64,000 nt of DNA from Fimbriiglobus ruber (GTDB taxonomy: Bacteria; Planctomycetota; Planctomycetia; Gemmatales; Gemmataceae), in contig NZ_NIDE01000008.1 in the NCBI RefSeq assembly GCF_002197845.1, positions 496,001 to 560,000 on the forward strand, given 5' to 3'. This document shows, one piece after another, positions 50,279-60,332 of this stretch (positions are counted from its first letter, which is position 1; every line of letters begins with the position of its first letter). The notes under the pieces were generated by a model. That model saw only the letters and a list, made by a program, of their open reading frames with translations, had not been told where the DNA came from and did not search any database. A program made the translations under genes and the position numbers.

Positions 50279-51121
50279 CTAAATTTCTGAGGTCAATGCT
50301 CGCGCGCTGGCGTCCCGCTTGTCGTCGAGCCACGCGACTTCGCCCGATTCGGCAAATCGCTTAACGCCCACTTCTTTAATCGCGGCGTCCGGCACGACCT
50401 TGAGCGGCGTGTATCGCGGGTGGTGGGAGTCCTTGTACGGGTCGTTTTTGGCGGCGTTGTAGCAGCAGATCATCGACCAGCGCGGGTGGTCGGACTTGTT
50501 CTGGTCCGAGCGGTGTAGCAGGTTGCTGTGGAAAAAGAGGGCGTCGCCCGGGTCCATTTCGACGTACACGAGTTCGAGTCGCTTCACCAGTTCGTCCACC
50601 CGCTCGCGGTCGGCACCGGCCTGGTCGCCGGTGAGGACGTGGTTGATCCGGCCGGCGTGGTGCGAGCCCTTCAAGACTTGAAGACAGCCGTTTTCTTTCC
50701 GGCAGGGGTCGACCGCGATGAAGACGCTCGTCAGGTGCGGGAACAGCACGCCGTTCTGGTACCAGTAGCCGTAATCCTGGTGCCACGCCCATGCCCCGCC
50801 GACCTTCGGGTCCTTCATAATCATTTTCGAGTGATAGTGGTACACCTCGCCGCCAAGCAATTTCTCGCTCGACCGGACAATCCGCTCGCACCGGGCGAAC
50901 ATGCCATAGATGCCGTCGCCCGGGTGGTTCCAGAGCGACAGCCGGACCGTTCTCCCTTCGCCGTCGGCACGGCCGAACGAGCGCCGATCGAGTTCGTGGT
51001 CCTCCTTCGCGGACCGCCGGAGGAGGTCGATTTCTTCCCGGTCGAAGAATCCCCGAGCGAGGACGGAGCCATCCTCGTGATACTGGCCGACCTGCGCGGG
51101 GGTGAGGAGGGGGTGCGGCAT
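50279..51121 (-). CDS. Phytanoyl-CoA dioxygenase (PhyH) family protein
   Basis: This 280-residue Fe(II)/2-oxoglutarate oxygenase has the metal triad H114-Q-D116 (AWAWHQDYGYWYQNG) and H203 (NLLHRSDQNKS). A preceding block VYHYHSKMIMKDPKVGGAW and the later GCLQVLKGSHHAGRINH are typical of bacterial PhyH proteins close to ectoine-hydroxylase-like enzymes. The substrate is unknown. It is only distantly like the PhyH protein at 30128-30919. It is divergent from the large CxxCH protein gene (110 bp between starts). The start at 51121 was chosen because upstream residues have no family similarity. Confidence 0.9.
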   Translation of the reverse strand: MPHPLLTPAQVGQYHEDGSVLARGFFDREEIDLLRRSAKEDHELDRRSFGRADGEGRTVRLSLWNHPGDGIYGMFARCERIVRSSEKLLGGEVYHYHSKMIMKDPKVGGAWAWHQDYGYWYQNGVLFPHLTSVFIAVDPCRKENGCLQVLKGSHHAGRINHVLTGDQAGADRERVDELVKRLELVYVEMDPGDALFFHSNLLHRSDQNKSDHPRWSMICCYNAAKNDPYKDSHHPRYTPLKVVPDAAIKEVGVKRFAESGEVAWLDDKRDASARALTSEI

Positions 51122-51231
51122 CGTCGGGTCCGAAAGCGGGGGGAGAGAAATCGGAGTTCGATTCGTCGGCGATTCATGGATAGGATACCGGAATTCGATT
51201 CCCACCCCAAACCCGAACCGGGTCTCCCACC

Positions 51232-54225
51232 ATGCTTCGTGTTGGTCCCGTCATCATTCTCGCGATGATCGGCTCGGCCGCTCTCGCCGCGACCGCCCGC
51301 GCCGCCGAACCCAAGCCGACCGACCGGCCGGTTCCTGCCAAGGAAGCACCTGGGCGGATGACGCTGCCGGAGGGCTTCCGCGTGACGCTGTTCGCGGGCG
51401 AACCGGACGTGGTTCAGCCGATCGCCATGACGTTCGACGCCCGCGGCCGCCTCTGGGTCGTCGAGTGCCTGAGTTACCCGAAGTGGACCCGCGACGGCAA
51501 GGGCACCGACCGCGTCGTGATCCTCGAAGACACCAACCACGACGGCGTGTTCGACAAGCGGACGGTCTTTCTGGACAACGGCGCGAACCTGTCCGGCATC
51601 GAACTCGGCTTCGGCGGCGTCTGGCTCTGCTCGTCGCCGAACCTCGTATTCGTCCCCGACCGCGACGGGGACGACAAGCCGGACGGCCCGGCGGAAGTCG
51701 TCCTCGACGGCTGGAACATGACGGACACCAAGCACAACGTCTTCAACAGTCTCGCCTGGGGGCCGGACGGCTGGCTCTACGGACTAAACGGCATTCAAGC
51801 CAAGGCGAAGGTGGGTAAACCCGGCACGCCCGAGAAGGACCGCACGGCCTTCGATTGCGGCGTCTGGCGGTACCACCCCACCAAGAAGACGTTCGAGGTG
51901 TACGCCTGGGGGACGACGAACCCGTGGGGGATGGACTGGGACGATTACGGGCAGATGTTCATGACCAACTGCGTGATCGAACACCTCTGGCACGTCGTCC
52001 CGGGTGCGCACTTCAAGCGGATGTACGGCCAGGACCCGAACCCGAACACGTTCGGCCTGATGGGGCCGTGCTGCGACCACATCCACTGGGCCGGCGGCCC
52101 CTGGACCGAGTCGCGGGGCAACAAGCCCGAACACAGCGATGCCGGCGGCGGCCACGCCCACGTCGGCTGCTCCGTCTACCTCGGCGATAACTTCCCGCCC
52201 GAATACCGCAACAGCGCCTTCATGTGCAACCTGCACGGCAGCCGCCTCAACCGCGACACCCTGCACCGCACGGAAGTCGGCTACGTCGGCAAGCACGCGA
52301 AAGACTTCCTCTTCGCCAACGACCCCTGGTTCCGCGGTCTTTCGGTCAAATACGGCCCCGACGGAGGCCTCTACGTCTCGGACTGGACCGACACGGGCGA
52401 GTGCCACAACTACGACAAGGTCGACCTGACGAACGGCCGCATTTACAAGGTCGTTTACGGTACGCCGAAGCCGTGGGCGGGCGACCTGAGCAAGCTCACG
52501 GACGCCGAACTCGTGCAACTGCAATTGCACAAAAACGACTGGTTCGTCCGCACAGCCCGGCGCATCCTCCAGGAACGAGCCGCGGTGAAGAAACTCGACG
52601 CGAAGACCGGACCCGCACTTCGCGCGATCTTGACTGACAGCCCGGACGTGACTCGACGGCTCCGTGCGGTGTGGGCGCTGGAAGCCACGGGACTCTTGGA
52701 AGGCAAACAAGTTTACGAGATGCTGAAGGACCGTGACGACAACCTTCGTGCTTGGGCACTGACGTTAATCAACACAAACCCCGACATTCTCATGTGGACC
52801 AAGCCGATCGAGGTGGCGCAACTAGAAAAGTCGCCCTTCGTCATCCAACATCTCGCTGCTGCTATGCAACGTATGGATGATACGATCTCGGAGAGAGTGG
52901 CATACTTTTTACTCCAGAAGTCCAACATCCCGTCCGATCCGAACTTAAATCTCATGATTTGGTATGGCGTAGAAAAACTATTTACGGCGCATCAAAGTCT
53001 GGCAGTCGATCTACTGGAGACTGGCCGAATCCCTCTCGTCCGCCAGAACACCATACGACTTCTGCTCGCCCAATCTGGCGAGGACGGCCGCAACAATCTC
53101 GGGACGCTCATACGGAAGGCGTCCCAGACTGATGCCGCCGACCTCCAACTCGACATCTTGCACGGCGTCCGCGAATCGTTGACGGGCCGCAAGGACGTCA
53201 AGATCCCCGATACCTGGTTGGTAGCGTTGAAGAAGTTCCGCAAAAGCGATACGGCGACTGTTCGCTTGCAAGCAGAAGCCGTCGCCGTTTTGTTCCGCGA
53301 CGAGTCGGTCATCCGGGAGTTAACGCAACGCATCGCGGACACAGCCATTACCCCAGTCCTTCGGCAGCAGACCCTCGACATCCTACTCGCGAACAAAGTC
53401 CCCGGCCTCGCTCCGACCCTCCGTGGACTCCTCGCCGACCCGTCCGTCCGCGCCGCCGTGGTACGCGGTCTCGCGGCGTACCCGGACGACGATACGCCGG
53501 CCGCGTTGCTCAAGGCGTACCCGACGCTCACCGCCGCCGAGAAGGCGGACGCCGTGCAAACGCTCGCAGCCCGGCCGAAATTCGCACTGGCTCTGCTCGA
53601 CGCTATCGAGAAAGGGATTGTTCCCAAGGCCGACTTGACCGTCTTCACCGCCCGGCAAATTCAAGCGTTGAACGACAAGACCGTCAGCACGCGCCTGGCG
53701 TCCGCCTGGGGCACGATCCGCCCCGCCTCCGAAACGCGCAAGGCTCAGGGTGCAAAGTTCAAGAACCTATTGACGGCCGACTACCTCAAATCGGCCGATG
53801 TCGCCCACGGCCGGGCGGTCTTCACCAAGAACTGTGCGACCTGCCACAAGATGTTCGGCGAGGGCGGCGACGTCGGCCCCGAACTGACGGGCTCGCAGCG
53901 CGCGAACCTCGACTACGTGCTGGAAAACGTACTCGACCCGAGCGCGGTGGTCGCCAACGAGTACAAGATGACGACGTTCAGCCTGATCGACGGCCGCGTG
54001 CTGACCGGGCTCGTGAAGAAGGAGACGCCGCAAGTGGTCACGGTCCGCACGCTCAACGACGAGGTGGCCGTCCCCACCGGCGACATCGAAAAGCGGAAGC
54101 AGACGCCCCTCTCGATCATGCCCGACGGCCTGTTCGACGCGCTCAAGGAAGACGAAATCCGCGACCTCGTCGCGTACCTCGCGTCGCCCCGTCAGGTGCC
54201 GTTGGCAGCGGGGGGAAGTAAGTAA
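51232..54225 (+). CDS. PVC-type haem-binding CxxCH protein with dehydrogenase-like and HEAT regions
   Basis: This 997-residue exported protein has a signal peptide (IILAMIGSAALAATARA). Residues ~35-430 form a membrane-bound dehydrogenase-type propeller (LPEGFRVTLFAGEPDVVQPIAMTFDARGRLWVVECLSYP). Residues ~430-830 are helical HEAT-type repeats, followed by a C-terminal cytochrome c domain with C868-A-T-C871-H872. The TIGR02604/TIGR02603 combination is nearly confined to Planctomycetes and relatives. It probably carries electrons in the periplasm, with an unknown sugar or alcohol substrate. The middle (52.85-53.4 kb) is less GC-rich than the ends. Confidence 0.92.
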   Translation: MLRVGPVIILAMIGSAALAATARAAEPKPTDRPVPAKEAPGRMTLPEGFRVTLFAGEPDVVQPIAMTFDARGRLWVVECLSYPKWTRDGKGTDRVVILEDTNHDGVFDKRTVFLDNGANLSGIELGFGGVWLCSSPNLVFVPDRDGDDKPDGPAEVVLDGWNMTDTKHNVFNSLAWGPDGWLYGLNGIQAKAKVGKPGTPEKDRTAFDCGVWRYHPTKKTFEVYAWGTTNPWGMDWDDYGQMFMTNCVIEHLWHVVPGAHFKRMYGQDPNPNTFGLMGPCCDHIHWAGGPWTESRGNKPEHSDAGGGHAHVGCSVYLGDNFPPEYRNSAFMCNLHGSRLNRDTLHRTEVGYVGKHAKDFLFANDPWFRGLSVKYGPDGGLYVSDWTDTGECHNYDKVDLTNGRIYKVVYGTPKPWAGDLSKLTDAELVQLQLHKNDWFVRTARRILQERAAVKKLDAKTGPALRAILTDSPDVTRRLRAVWALEATGLLEGKQVYEMLKDRDDNLRAWALTLINTNPDILMWTKPIEVAQLEKSPFVIQHLAAAMQRMDDTISERVAYFLLQKSNIPSDPNLNLMIWYGVEKLFTAHQSLAVDLLETGRIPLVRQNTIRLLLAQSGEDGRNNLGTLIRKASQTDAADLQLDILHGVRESLTGRKDVKIPDTWLVALKKFRKSDTATVRLQAEAVAVLFRDESVIRELTQRIADTAITPVLRQQTLDILLANKVPGLAPTLRGLLADPSVRAAVVRGLAAYPDDDTPAALLKAYPTLTAAEKADAVQTLAARPKFALALLDAIEKGIVPKADLTVFTARQIQALNDKTVSTRLASAWGTIRPASETRKAQGAKFKNLLTADYLKSADVAHGRAVFTKNCATCHKMFGEGGDVGPELTGSQRANLDYVLENVLDPSAVVANEYKMTTFSLIDGRVLTGLVKKETPQVVTVRTLNDEVAVPTGDIEKRKQTPLSIMPDGLFDALKEDEIRDLVAYLASPRQVPLAAGGSK

Positions 54226-54232
54226 AATCCAC

Positions 54233-54316
54233 TTCACCGCAGAGGGCGCGGAGACCGCAGAGGAAGGCAAAAACCTTTTTGTTTTTCTCTGCGGTCTCCG
54301 CGCCCTCTGCGGTGAA
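54233..54316. terminator. Perfect 30-bp inverted repeat
   Basis: TTCACCGCAGAGGGCGCGGA and ten further bases (54233-54262) are complementary to 54287-54316 with a T-rich loop. It starts 7 bases after the stop of the CxxCH gene and resembles, in design but not sequence, the hairpin at 50207-50265. It is likely a terminator or a spread intergenic repeat. Confidence 0.7.
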
Positions 54317-54415
54317 ATCGCCTTTCCTCTTGTTGAGACAGGAGTGGCCGAACTTCCGCCATTGCCGTCGTGTCCCATTCGCAGCCCGGAGTCGTTCTTC
54401 ACGCGATGCGAAGTT

Positions 54416-55249
54416 ATGAAACCAGCAGTTGAGAGCCGCAATCAGTTGTGGGTGTCGAAGCGGAACGATCTGGAGGCCTGGTCGTCCGCGTGGGCGGCGG
54501 AGCCGAACCAGCGCCACTCGCACGATTTCTTCCAACTCACACGCACCCGTTCAGGCGTTGGCCGCATCGAGGTGGCGGGGCATCGCTATGACAGCCCGCC
54601 GGGGGCATGCGTACTCATTCCCCCGGGCGAAATTCACGAGTTGCATCCCGCGGATAGGAGTGTCTGGGTCTTTGACACGCTCTTTTTCTCCGTGGCAGAT
54701 CTAACCACGTTCACATCGGGAGACCGCGCGCAGCCGGTCGTCGATTGCCCGACCATCAGTTTCGCGAACGCCAGTGTTTTGACGGATTTCGACGCACTTC
54801 ACCGCAGCGTAACGCGCGGCGACGAAGGTTTGGTACAAGCGGATCGCCTTCAAACACTGCTGACACGAATCGGGAAAATGGCCGGCGTGCCGATGGCTGA
54901 AAGCGAGACGATCGTGCTGCGCGGGCACCTCGACCGCGTCCGCCAGTTCATGGAATCGCACCTCACCCGCGACGTGTCCCTGGCGGAACTGGCGGCCGTC
55001 GCCGGTGTGGGCGAGTGTCACCTGACGCGGGCGTTCCGCCGCGCGTTCGGTCAACCGCCGCACGCGTTTCACCGCCAACTGAGGGTGAGCCGGGCGCGGC
55101 GACTGCTGAAAGACGAGCGGCCGATTGTGGACGTGGCCGCCGAGACCGGCTTCGCGGACCAGGCCCATTTCACCCGCCACTTCAAGCGCCTCGTCGGCGT
55201 CACGCCCGGGGCGTACCTGCGCGGGGTCAAGAACGTTCAAGACGCCTGA
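54416..55249 (+). CDS. AraC family transcriptional regulator
   Basis: This 277-residue regulator has an N-terminal cupin-type sensing region (HSHDFFQLTRTRSGVGRIEVAGHRYDSPPGACVLIPPGEIHEL). A C-terminal pair of helix-turn-helix motifs follows (DVSLAELAAVAGVGECHLTRAFRRAFGQPPHAFHRQLRVSRARRLL and IVDVAAETGFADQAHFTRHFKRLVGVTPGAYL). A GTG at 54344 would add 24 residues. It is followed at 53 bp by a methyltransferase gene in the same direction, which may be its target. The effector is unknown. Confidence 0.9.
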   Translation: MKPAVESRNQLWVSKRNDLEAWSSAWAAEPNQRHSHDFFQLTRTRSGVGRIEVAGHRYDSPPGACVLIPPGEIHELHPADRSVWVFDTLFFSVADLTTFTSGDRAQPVVDCPTISFANASVLTDFDALHRSVTRGDEGLVQADRLQTLLTRIGKMAGVPMAESETIVLRGHLDRVRQFMESHLTRDVSLAELAAVAGVGECHLTRAFRRAFGQPPHAFHRQLRVSRARRLLKDERPIVDVAAETGFADQAHFTRHFKRLVGVTPGAYLRGVKNVQDA

Positions 55250-55302
55250 CGGCCGCCGCTTTACTTTGGCCCGTGTTCTCTCCCCATACACGGAGCCAGC
55301 CG

Positions 55303-56076
55303 ATGACCGCCGCCGACCAGCGCCGCCTGATCGTGGACCAGTTCACCCGTCAGGCCGTGCCGTTCTCCGAAATGCCCAACCACAACAACGAGGACACGAA
55401 CCGCCTCGTAATCGAGACCGCGGGTATCGACGCCGACGACACCGTTCTCGACGTGGCCTGCGGCCCGGGGCTCATCACGTCGGCGATAGCGGGCGTGGCC
55501 CTACACGTGACGGGCATCGACATCACCCCGGCCATGATCGAACAGGCCGAACACCGGCAGGCGTCGCTCGGCTTAAAGAATATGACGTGGCGCGTGGGCG
55601 ACATCGACCCGTTGCCGTTCGACGACGACACGTTCTCGGCCGTCGTGACGCGGTATTCCTTTCACCACTTCCTGACGCCGAAAAAGGTACTCGGCGAGAT
55701 GGTCCGGGCCTGCCGACCGGGGGGGAAAGTTGCGGTCATCGACGTGTTCATGAACACGCCCGAACAAGCAGACCTTTACAACCGCATGGAAAAACTCCGC
55801 GACCCGTCCCACACGCGGGCGCTGTTGCTGGAGGAACTCACCGGCTACTTCATCGACGCCGGCCTCACCGATCTCAAAACAGCCTTTTACAAGGTCGACG
55901 TTGATCTCGAAGCGTTACTGGCGGCCACTCGGACCGAACCGGCCGGGGCCGACGCCGTGCGACAAATTTTCTGCGACGACCTGGATAAGAACCTCATGGG
56001 CGTCGGGGCCGTGGAGAAGAACGGGGCGATTCACTTCGGCTTTCCGATCGTCGTCCTGGTCGGGCGGAAGACGTGA
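55303..56076 (+). CDS. Class I SAM-dependent methyltransferase
   Basis: This 257-residue enzyme has motif I VLDVACGPG at 48-56, then VTGIDITPAMIEQAE (motif II), DIDPLPFDDDTFSAVVTRYSFHHF, and VRACRPGGKVAVIDVF (post-I and III). It is of the UbiE/Methyltransf_11 type and acts on an unknown small molecule. It lies between the AraC regulator and the CrtI-like gene. The chosen ATG 55303 is followed directly by the first helix of the domain. Confidence 0.92.
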   Translation: MTAADQRRLIVDQFTRQAVPFSEMPNHNNEDTNRLVIETAGIDADDTVLDVACGPGLITSAIAGVALHVTGIDITPAMIEQAEHRQASLGLKNMTWRVGDIDPLPFDDDTFSAVVTRYSFHHFLTPKKVLGEMVRACRPGGKVAVIDVFMNTPEQADLYNRMEKLRDPSHTRALLLEELTGYFIDAGLTDLKTAFYKVDVDLEALLAATRTEPAGADAVRQIFCDDLDKNLMGVGAVEKNGAIHFGFPIVVLVGRKT

Positions 56077-56226
56077 TAGTCTTCACTGCTAACAAGTTCG
56101 CCTTACCCGGGGGCTGCGGTCGGTGTACGATCGCGGCCGGTTTCGCCGAAATTGGATGCCGGTCGTACGCGCCGACTACGATAGTCGTATTCGAAATGAA
56201 GCAAAGAAGCGCGGCCCGGCTGAAGC

Positions 56227-57858
56227 ATGGCCGGCCCCGGAACACCTATGACCATCCCCGTCGCCCCGCCCCCGTCTACTCCCGGTAACAGCCGGGGCTC
56301 GGTTCTCATCATCGGGGCAGGCCCGGGCGGTCTGGCGGCCGCCCTCATGCTCGCTCGCGCGGGCGTGAGCGTGCGGGTGATCGAGCGGCTGCCGCGCGTC
56401 GGCGGGCGCTGTTCGGCGATCGAGGCGGACGGCTTCCGGTTCGACCTGGGCCCGACGTTCTTTCTCTACCCGCGCGTTCTGGAACGCATCTTCAAGCTCA
56501 TCGGCCGCGACCTCCACACCGAAATCCCGATGGCGCGGCTCGACCCGCAGTACCGTATCGTGTTCGGGGACGCGGGCGGGGACCTGCTCTGCACGCCGGA
56601 CATGGCCCGGATGGAAGCGGCCGTCGCGAAGCTGTCGCCGGCCGACGCCGGGAACGTCCGCCGGTTCGTGGACGAGAACCGGGTCAAACTCGAACAGTTT
56701 CGGCCGACACTCGAAAGCCCGTTCCTCGGCTGGCGCGACCTGCTCAGTTGGGATCTGGTGAAATTGCTGCCGGTCCTCAAGCCGTGGAAGAGCGTCGAGT
56801 CCGAACTGCGGCGATACTTTTCGGACCCACGGGTGCGGCTCGCGTTTTCGTTTCAGTCGAAATACCTCGGCATGTCCCCGTTCAACTGCCCGAGTCTGTT
56901 CACGATCTTGTCGTACCTGGAATACGACTTCGGTGTGTGGCACCCCTACGGCGGCTGCAGCGCAGTCTCCGAGGGCATGGCCCGCGTGGCGCGCGAGCTC
57001 GGTGCGGAAATCACGGTCGGTGAAGAGGTGAAAGAGGTACTGTTCGAGGGCCGCCGGGCGGTCGGCGTTAAGACCGACCGTGGCGAGTACCGGGCGGACG
57101 CCGTCGTCATCAACGCCGACTTCGCGACCGCCATGCGCAAGCTCATCCCCGACCGCCTCCGCAAGCGCTGGACTGACGCCAAGGTCGAGCGGAAGCGGTT
57201 CTCCTGTTCGACGTTCATGATGTACTTGGGCATCGAGGGGCGGTACGACGACCTCGCCCACCACACGATCTACACAGCGAACGATTACGTGGGGAACCTG
57301 GACGACATCGAGCGCGGGCACCGGCTGACAGCCGACACGTCGTTTTACGTGCAGAACGCCTGCGTCACCGACCCGAGCCTCGCCCCGCCGGGCCACAGCA
57401 CGCTTTACGCCCTCGCGCCGGTCACCCACCGCCACCCGAACGTCGATTGGTCACGGGAAACGGCCGGGTTCCGGGCGAACGTCTTGAAGCAACTCGGGAA
57501 AATCGGCGTCACCGACATCGAGCGGCGAATCCGGTTCGAGAAGATTGTCACCCCAGCCGACTGGGAGAATAGCTACGAGGTGTATAAAGGGGCGACGTTC
57601 AATCTCGCCCACAACCTGGGGCAAATGCTCCACCTCCGGCCGCGAAACCGCTTCGAAGACGTGGACGGCGTCTATCTCGTCGGCGGCGGCACGCACCCGG
57701 GAAGCGGGCTGCCGGTGATCTACGAATCCGCCCGCATCACCACGCGGCTCCTGCTGAAAGACCTGGGTCGGGATGTGGCCTGGCTGGGTGTCCCCGGCGC
57801 GAAAGACGATTTTTCGCCGCAGATTTACGCAGACGAATGCGGATCAGAAAAGGAATGA
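56227..57858 (+). CDS. Phytoene desaturase-type FAD-dependent oxidoreductase
   Basis: This 543-residue CrtI/CrtN-like enzyme has the FAD-binding motif GAGPGG at 30-35 in SVLIIGAGPGGLAAALMLARAG, with E48 and GGRC closing the Rossmann motif. The C-terminal carotenoid-desaturase signature is VYLVGGGTHPGSGLPVIYESARITTRLLL. Such enzymes introduce double bonds into phytoene or C30 squalene-type chains, and planctomycetes make pink C30 carotenoids through squalene. No other carotenoid genes are nearby. A second ATG at 56248 is an alternative start. The protein should be membrane-associated. Confidence 0.9.
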   Translation: MAGPGTPMTIPVAPPPSTPGNSRGSVLIIGAGPGGLAAALMLARAGVSVRVIERLPRVGGRCSAIEADGFRFDLGPTFFLYPRVLERIFKLIGRDLHTEIPMARLDPQYRIVFGDAGGDLLCTPDMARMEAAVAKLSPADAGNVRRFVDENRVKLEQFRPTLESPFLGWRDLLSWDLVKLLPVLKPWKSVESELRRYFSDPRVRLAFSFQSKYLGMSPFNCPSLFTILSYLEYDFGVWHPYGGCSAVSEGMARVARELGAEITVGEEVKEVLFEGRRAVGVKTDRGEYRADAVVINADFATAMRKLIPDRLRKRWTDAKVERKRFSCSTFMMYLGIEGRYDDLAHHTIYTANDYVGNLDDIERGHRLTADTSFYVQNACVTDPSLAPPGHSTLYALAPVTHRHPNVDWSRETAGFRANVLKQLGKIGVTDIERRIRFEKIVTPADWENSYEVYKGATFNLAHNLGQMLHLRPRNRFEDVDGVYLVGGGTHPGSGLPVIYESARITTRLLLKDLGRDVAWLGVPGAKDDFSPQIYADECGSEKE

Positions 57859-57922
57859 TGGACGGTGGGAGGCCGCTGATTGGGCACAGCGGCCAATTCC
57901 ATTCCTGACAATTCAGGACAGT

Positions 57923-58147
57923 TCACACCCCGGCCGGCTGCGCTTTCTGTTGGGTCAACGGCACGGAGCCCTGCGGCGGCCACTTCACCTCCTCCGCATC
58001 GTTTTCGGCGGAGAATTCGGCCACCCGTCCAGTTTCCGGGCAAACGAACTCGTAAGGCGAGCCCTTGCGGATCCGGCTCTCGGCCGTGAAGAAATTGTGG
58101 CGGCGGCCGCAGGCGGGGCAATCGGTGTGGCGAAGCAGTGCCGGCAT
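57923..58147 (-). CDS. Small zinc-ribbon-like protein
   Basis: The 74-residue protein MPALLRHTDCPACGRRHNFF has one CxxC pair and a later single Cys (YEFVCPETGRVAEF). It could be an incomplete zinc ribbon or a structural CxxC protein. A Gln/Pro-rich tail follows. It lies convergent to the CrtI-like gene. No function is assignable. Confidence 0.7.
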   Translation of the reverse strand: MPALLRHTDCPACGRRHNFFTAESRIRKGSPYEFVCPETGRVAEFSAENDAEEVKWPPQGSVPLTQQKAQPAGV

Positions 58148-58391
58148 GGGGACTCCCTCCCGACTCGAATTGGGGGTTGCAACCGTGCGGCTGCGGGTCG
58201 AAGTGCTGCCGCGTCCGCACCATTCCATCTATCGCATGGGAAGGGGTCGAAAGCAACCACAACTCTCTTCCCAAGATTTTTGAGAACGCCGTTGCCTGTA
58301 ACGATTCAACCGGGTCGGTTGCTTGACACGGCCGGAGCCAGTCGGGATATTACACGTCATTCCCGCCTGGACCTTCACCGCGAGTTCTCGC

Positions 58392-59435
58392 ATGCTCCGA
58401 TCCTTGCTCTCCGCACTGGCGTTGATCCTTCTGCCGTATGCGGCCCGCGCCAACGACCCCGCGGTCCGCATCGTGAAAGGCGAAACCGAACTGGAACTCC
58501 ACGCCGGGACGGAAATGGTCGCGAAGTACCAGTACGCCGGCACCGTACGGGTCGAAAAAGGCGACGGGACCAAGCCGCTCGCCAAACCGTTCTTCTGGCC
58601 GCTGAACGCCCCGGGCGGGGTCCCCGTCACCCGCGCGTACCCGATGGTCCGCGGTACCACCGGCGAGACGACCGACCACTTCCACCAGAAATCCGGCTGG
58701 TTCTGCCACGGGGACGTCATTCCCGAAGGACTGACGCTCGCCGTCAAGTCGTCGGACAAGCACGTCCAGGGCGTCGATTTCTGGTCCGAGACGCCGGGGC
58801 ACGGGCGTATCGTCTGTACCGACGTCGGGGCACCGAAGACGACATCGGGCGTCCATGCATCGATCGCGACCACAAACGAGTGGCGGGCGCCGGACGGCCA
58901 AAAAGTTCTGGACGAGTCGCGGACCATCCACCTCGTCCAATTCCCCGCGGGTCGGTTAATAGTGTTGGACATCGAACTGACCGCGTCGGTTTGCCCGATC
59001 ACGTTTGGGGACACGAAAGAAGGGGCGATGGGCGTCCGGGTGAACGACGCCATCCGCGCCGAGCCGAAAGCCAAGACCGGGGGCGTGCTGGCCAACAGTG
59101 CCGGGAAGTCGGGCGAAAAGGACGTGTGGGGGTACGAGGCCGACTGGTGCGATTACTCGGGGACGATCGACGGCAAGGCGGCCGGCATCGCGGTCTTCGA
59201 CGCTCCTACCAATCCGGACCGCTCCGCCTGGCACGCCCGTGGGTACGGCCTGATGGCCGCCAACCCCTTCGGCCGCGACCACTCCGGCTTCCCATCGCGG
59301 AAGGGTAAGACCGATCTGGTAAAGATCGCCAAGGGTGACAAGCTGAAGTTGCGCTACGGGATCTACACCCACACCGGCGACGCCGCAGCTGGTGGCGTGG
59401 CGTCGGCGTACAAGACGTTTGCCGAGATGAAGTGA
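58392..59435 (+). CDS. DUF6807 (PmoA-like) family exported protein
   Basis: This 347-residue protein has a signal peptide (LLSALALILLPYAARA). A beta-sandwich-type domain follows with FFWPLNAPGGVPVTRAYPMVRGTTGETTDHFHQKSGWFCHGDV. Near the end are GYEADWCDYSGTIDGKAAGIAVFDAPTNP and HARGYGLMAANPFGRDHSG. These blocks mark the DUF6807 family, annotated in many planctomycetes as methane-oxygenase-PmoA-like. There is no real link to methane oxidation, and the family is probably carbohydrate-related. The start at 58392 fits the signal peptide. Confidence 0.9.
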   Translation: MLRSLLSALALILLPYAARANDPAVRIVKGETELELHAGTEMVAKYQYAGTVRVEKGDGTKPLAKPFFWPLNAPGGVPVTRAYPMVRGTTGETTDHFHQKSGWFCHGDVIPEGLTLAVKSSDKHVQGVDFWSETPGHGRIVCTDVGAPKTTSGVHASIATTNEWRAPDGQKVLDESRTIHLVQFPAGRLIVLDIELTASVCPITFGDTKEGAMGVRVNDAIRAEPKAKTGGVLANSAGKSGEKDVWGYEADWCDYSGTIDGKAAGIAVFDAPTNPDRSAWHARGYGLMAANPFGRDHSGFPSRKGKTDLVKIAKGDKLKLRYGIYTHTGDAAAGGVASAYKTFAEMK

Positions 59436-59491
59436 CGGAGCCGAGTTCTCATTCGGGTCGGTGACGACCCGCCGGTAATCTGTCTCGATTG

Positions 59492-59524
59492 GCCCAGTGA
59501 CCGCTGTTCCGGCGGTCACTGGGC
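59492..59524. terminator. Terminator-like hairpin
   Basis: GCCCAGTGACCGC pairs with its complement across a 7-nt loop, 57 bp after the DUF6807 stop. No strong T-run follows. Confidence 0.6.
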
Positions 59525-59831
59525 AGGCCAGGCACCCGCCCCACACGGCACCCTCGTTACTGTTTACGAGGCGGATCTCACAGCGACCCATCATTGGCCC
59601 CCATCCAACGGCCAACGAAATCTAACGCCCTTCCTCACAAATGGGGTTGTCAGCAAGGCCCGTTAGTCGCACAACAAGGTCAGACGGACATGCCTGATTC
59701 GGAGCCACCGGCTCGATATTCAGGCCCGGGGTTAGTTTCCCCGGTCGCCAAGGACGGCTCACCCTGACCCGCCCCACGGGGCTGGGGTGGGTAGACTGTC
59801 CGGCCCCCGAAATCCGCCCGGAGCATCCCCC

Positions 59832-60272
59832 ATGACGGCACCATCCATCTCGACCGTGGTCCGCGAACTTCTGACCGGCGATATCAATATGACCGCCGAC
59901 GACATCATCCAGAAGGCGCGGACCCGGGGCGTCACCGCCCCCCCCGTGTCCATTCGCGACGTGGTGTACAACATCCGCAGCGAACTGAAGAAGCGAATCG
60001 CGGTGACGGGCACCGTGCTCCCCAAGCAGAAGCAAGCGGTGGCCGCGGCGGCCGCCGCGGCACCGATCGCTCCGTCGGTCCACGCCAACGGCACCCCCGA
60101 CCTGGCGACCGTATTCGGGAACGTCACCCTCGTCAGCCAACTGGTCGAGAAGGGCGGGGTCACCTTGCTCCGCGAGGTCGCCGAGGCAGTTCAGGTGTGT
60201 GGCGGGACCGAGACCTTCCTCAAACACCTCGATCTGGTGGCCGGCATCCGGGCGAGCGAAAAGACCGCGTGA
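59832..60272 (+). CDS. Hypothetical helical protein
   Basis: The 146-residue protein MTAPSISTVVRELLTGDINMTADDIIQKARTRG has an N-terminal half resembling a small winged-helix or HTH-type fold (VSIRDVVYNIRSELKKR). An Ala/Pro linker (residues ~68-85) and a helical tail (LVEKGGVTLLREVAEAVQVCGG) follow. No family could be named. ATG 59832 follows a GGAGC-type site. It faces the next gene convergently. Confidence 0.75.
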   Translation: MTAPSISTVVRELLTGDINMTADDIIQKARTRGVTAPPVSIRDVVYNIRSELKKRIAVTGTVLPKQKQAVAAAAAAAPIAPSVHANGTPDLATVFGNVTLVSQLVEKGGVTLLREVAEAVQVCGGTETFLKHLDLVAGIRASEKTA

Positions 60273-60332
60273 CGTGGGGTTGGAAATGACGGGCTGGAGA
60301 TCGTCTTCGGGCGCGCCTCCAGCCCACACTAT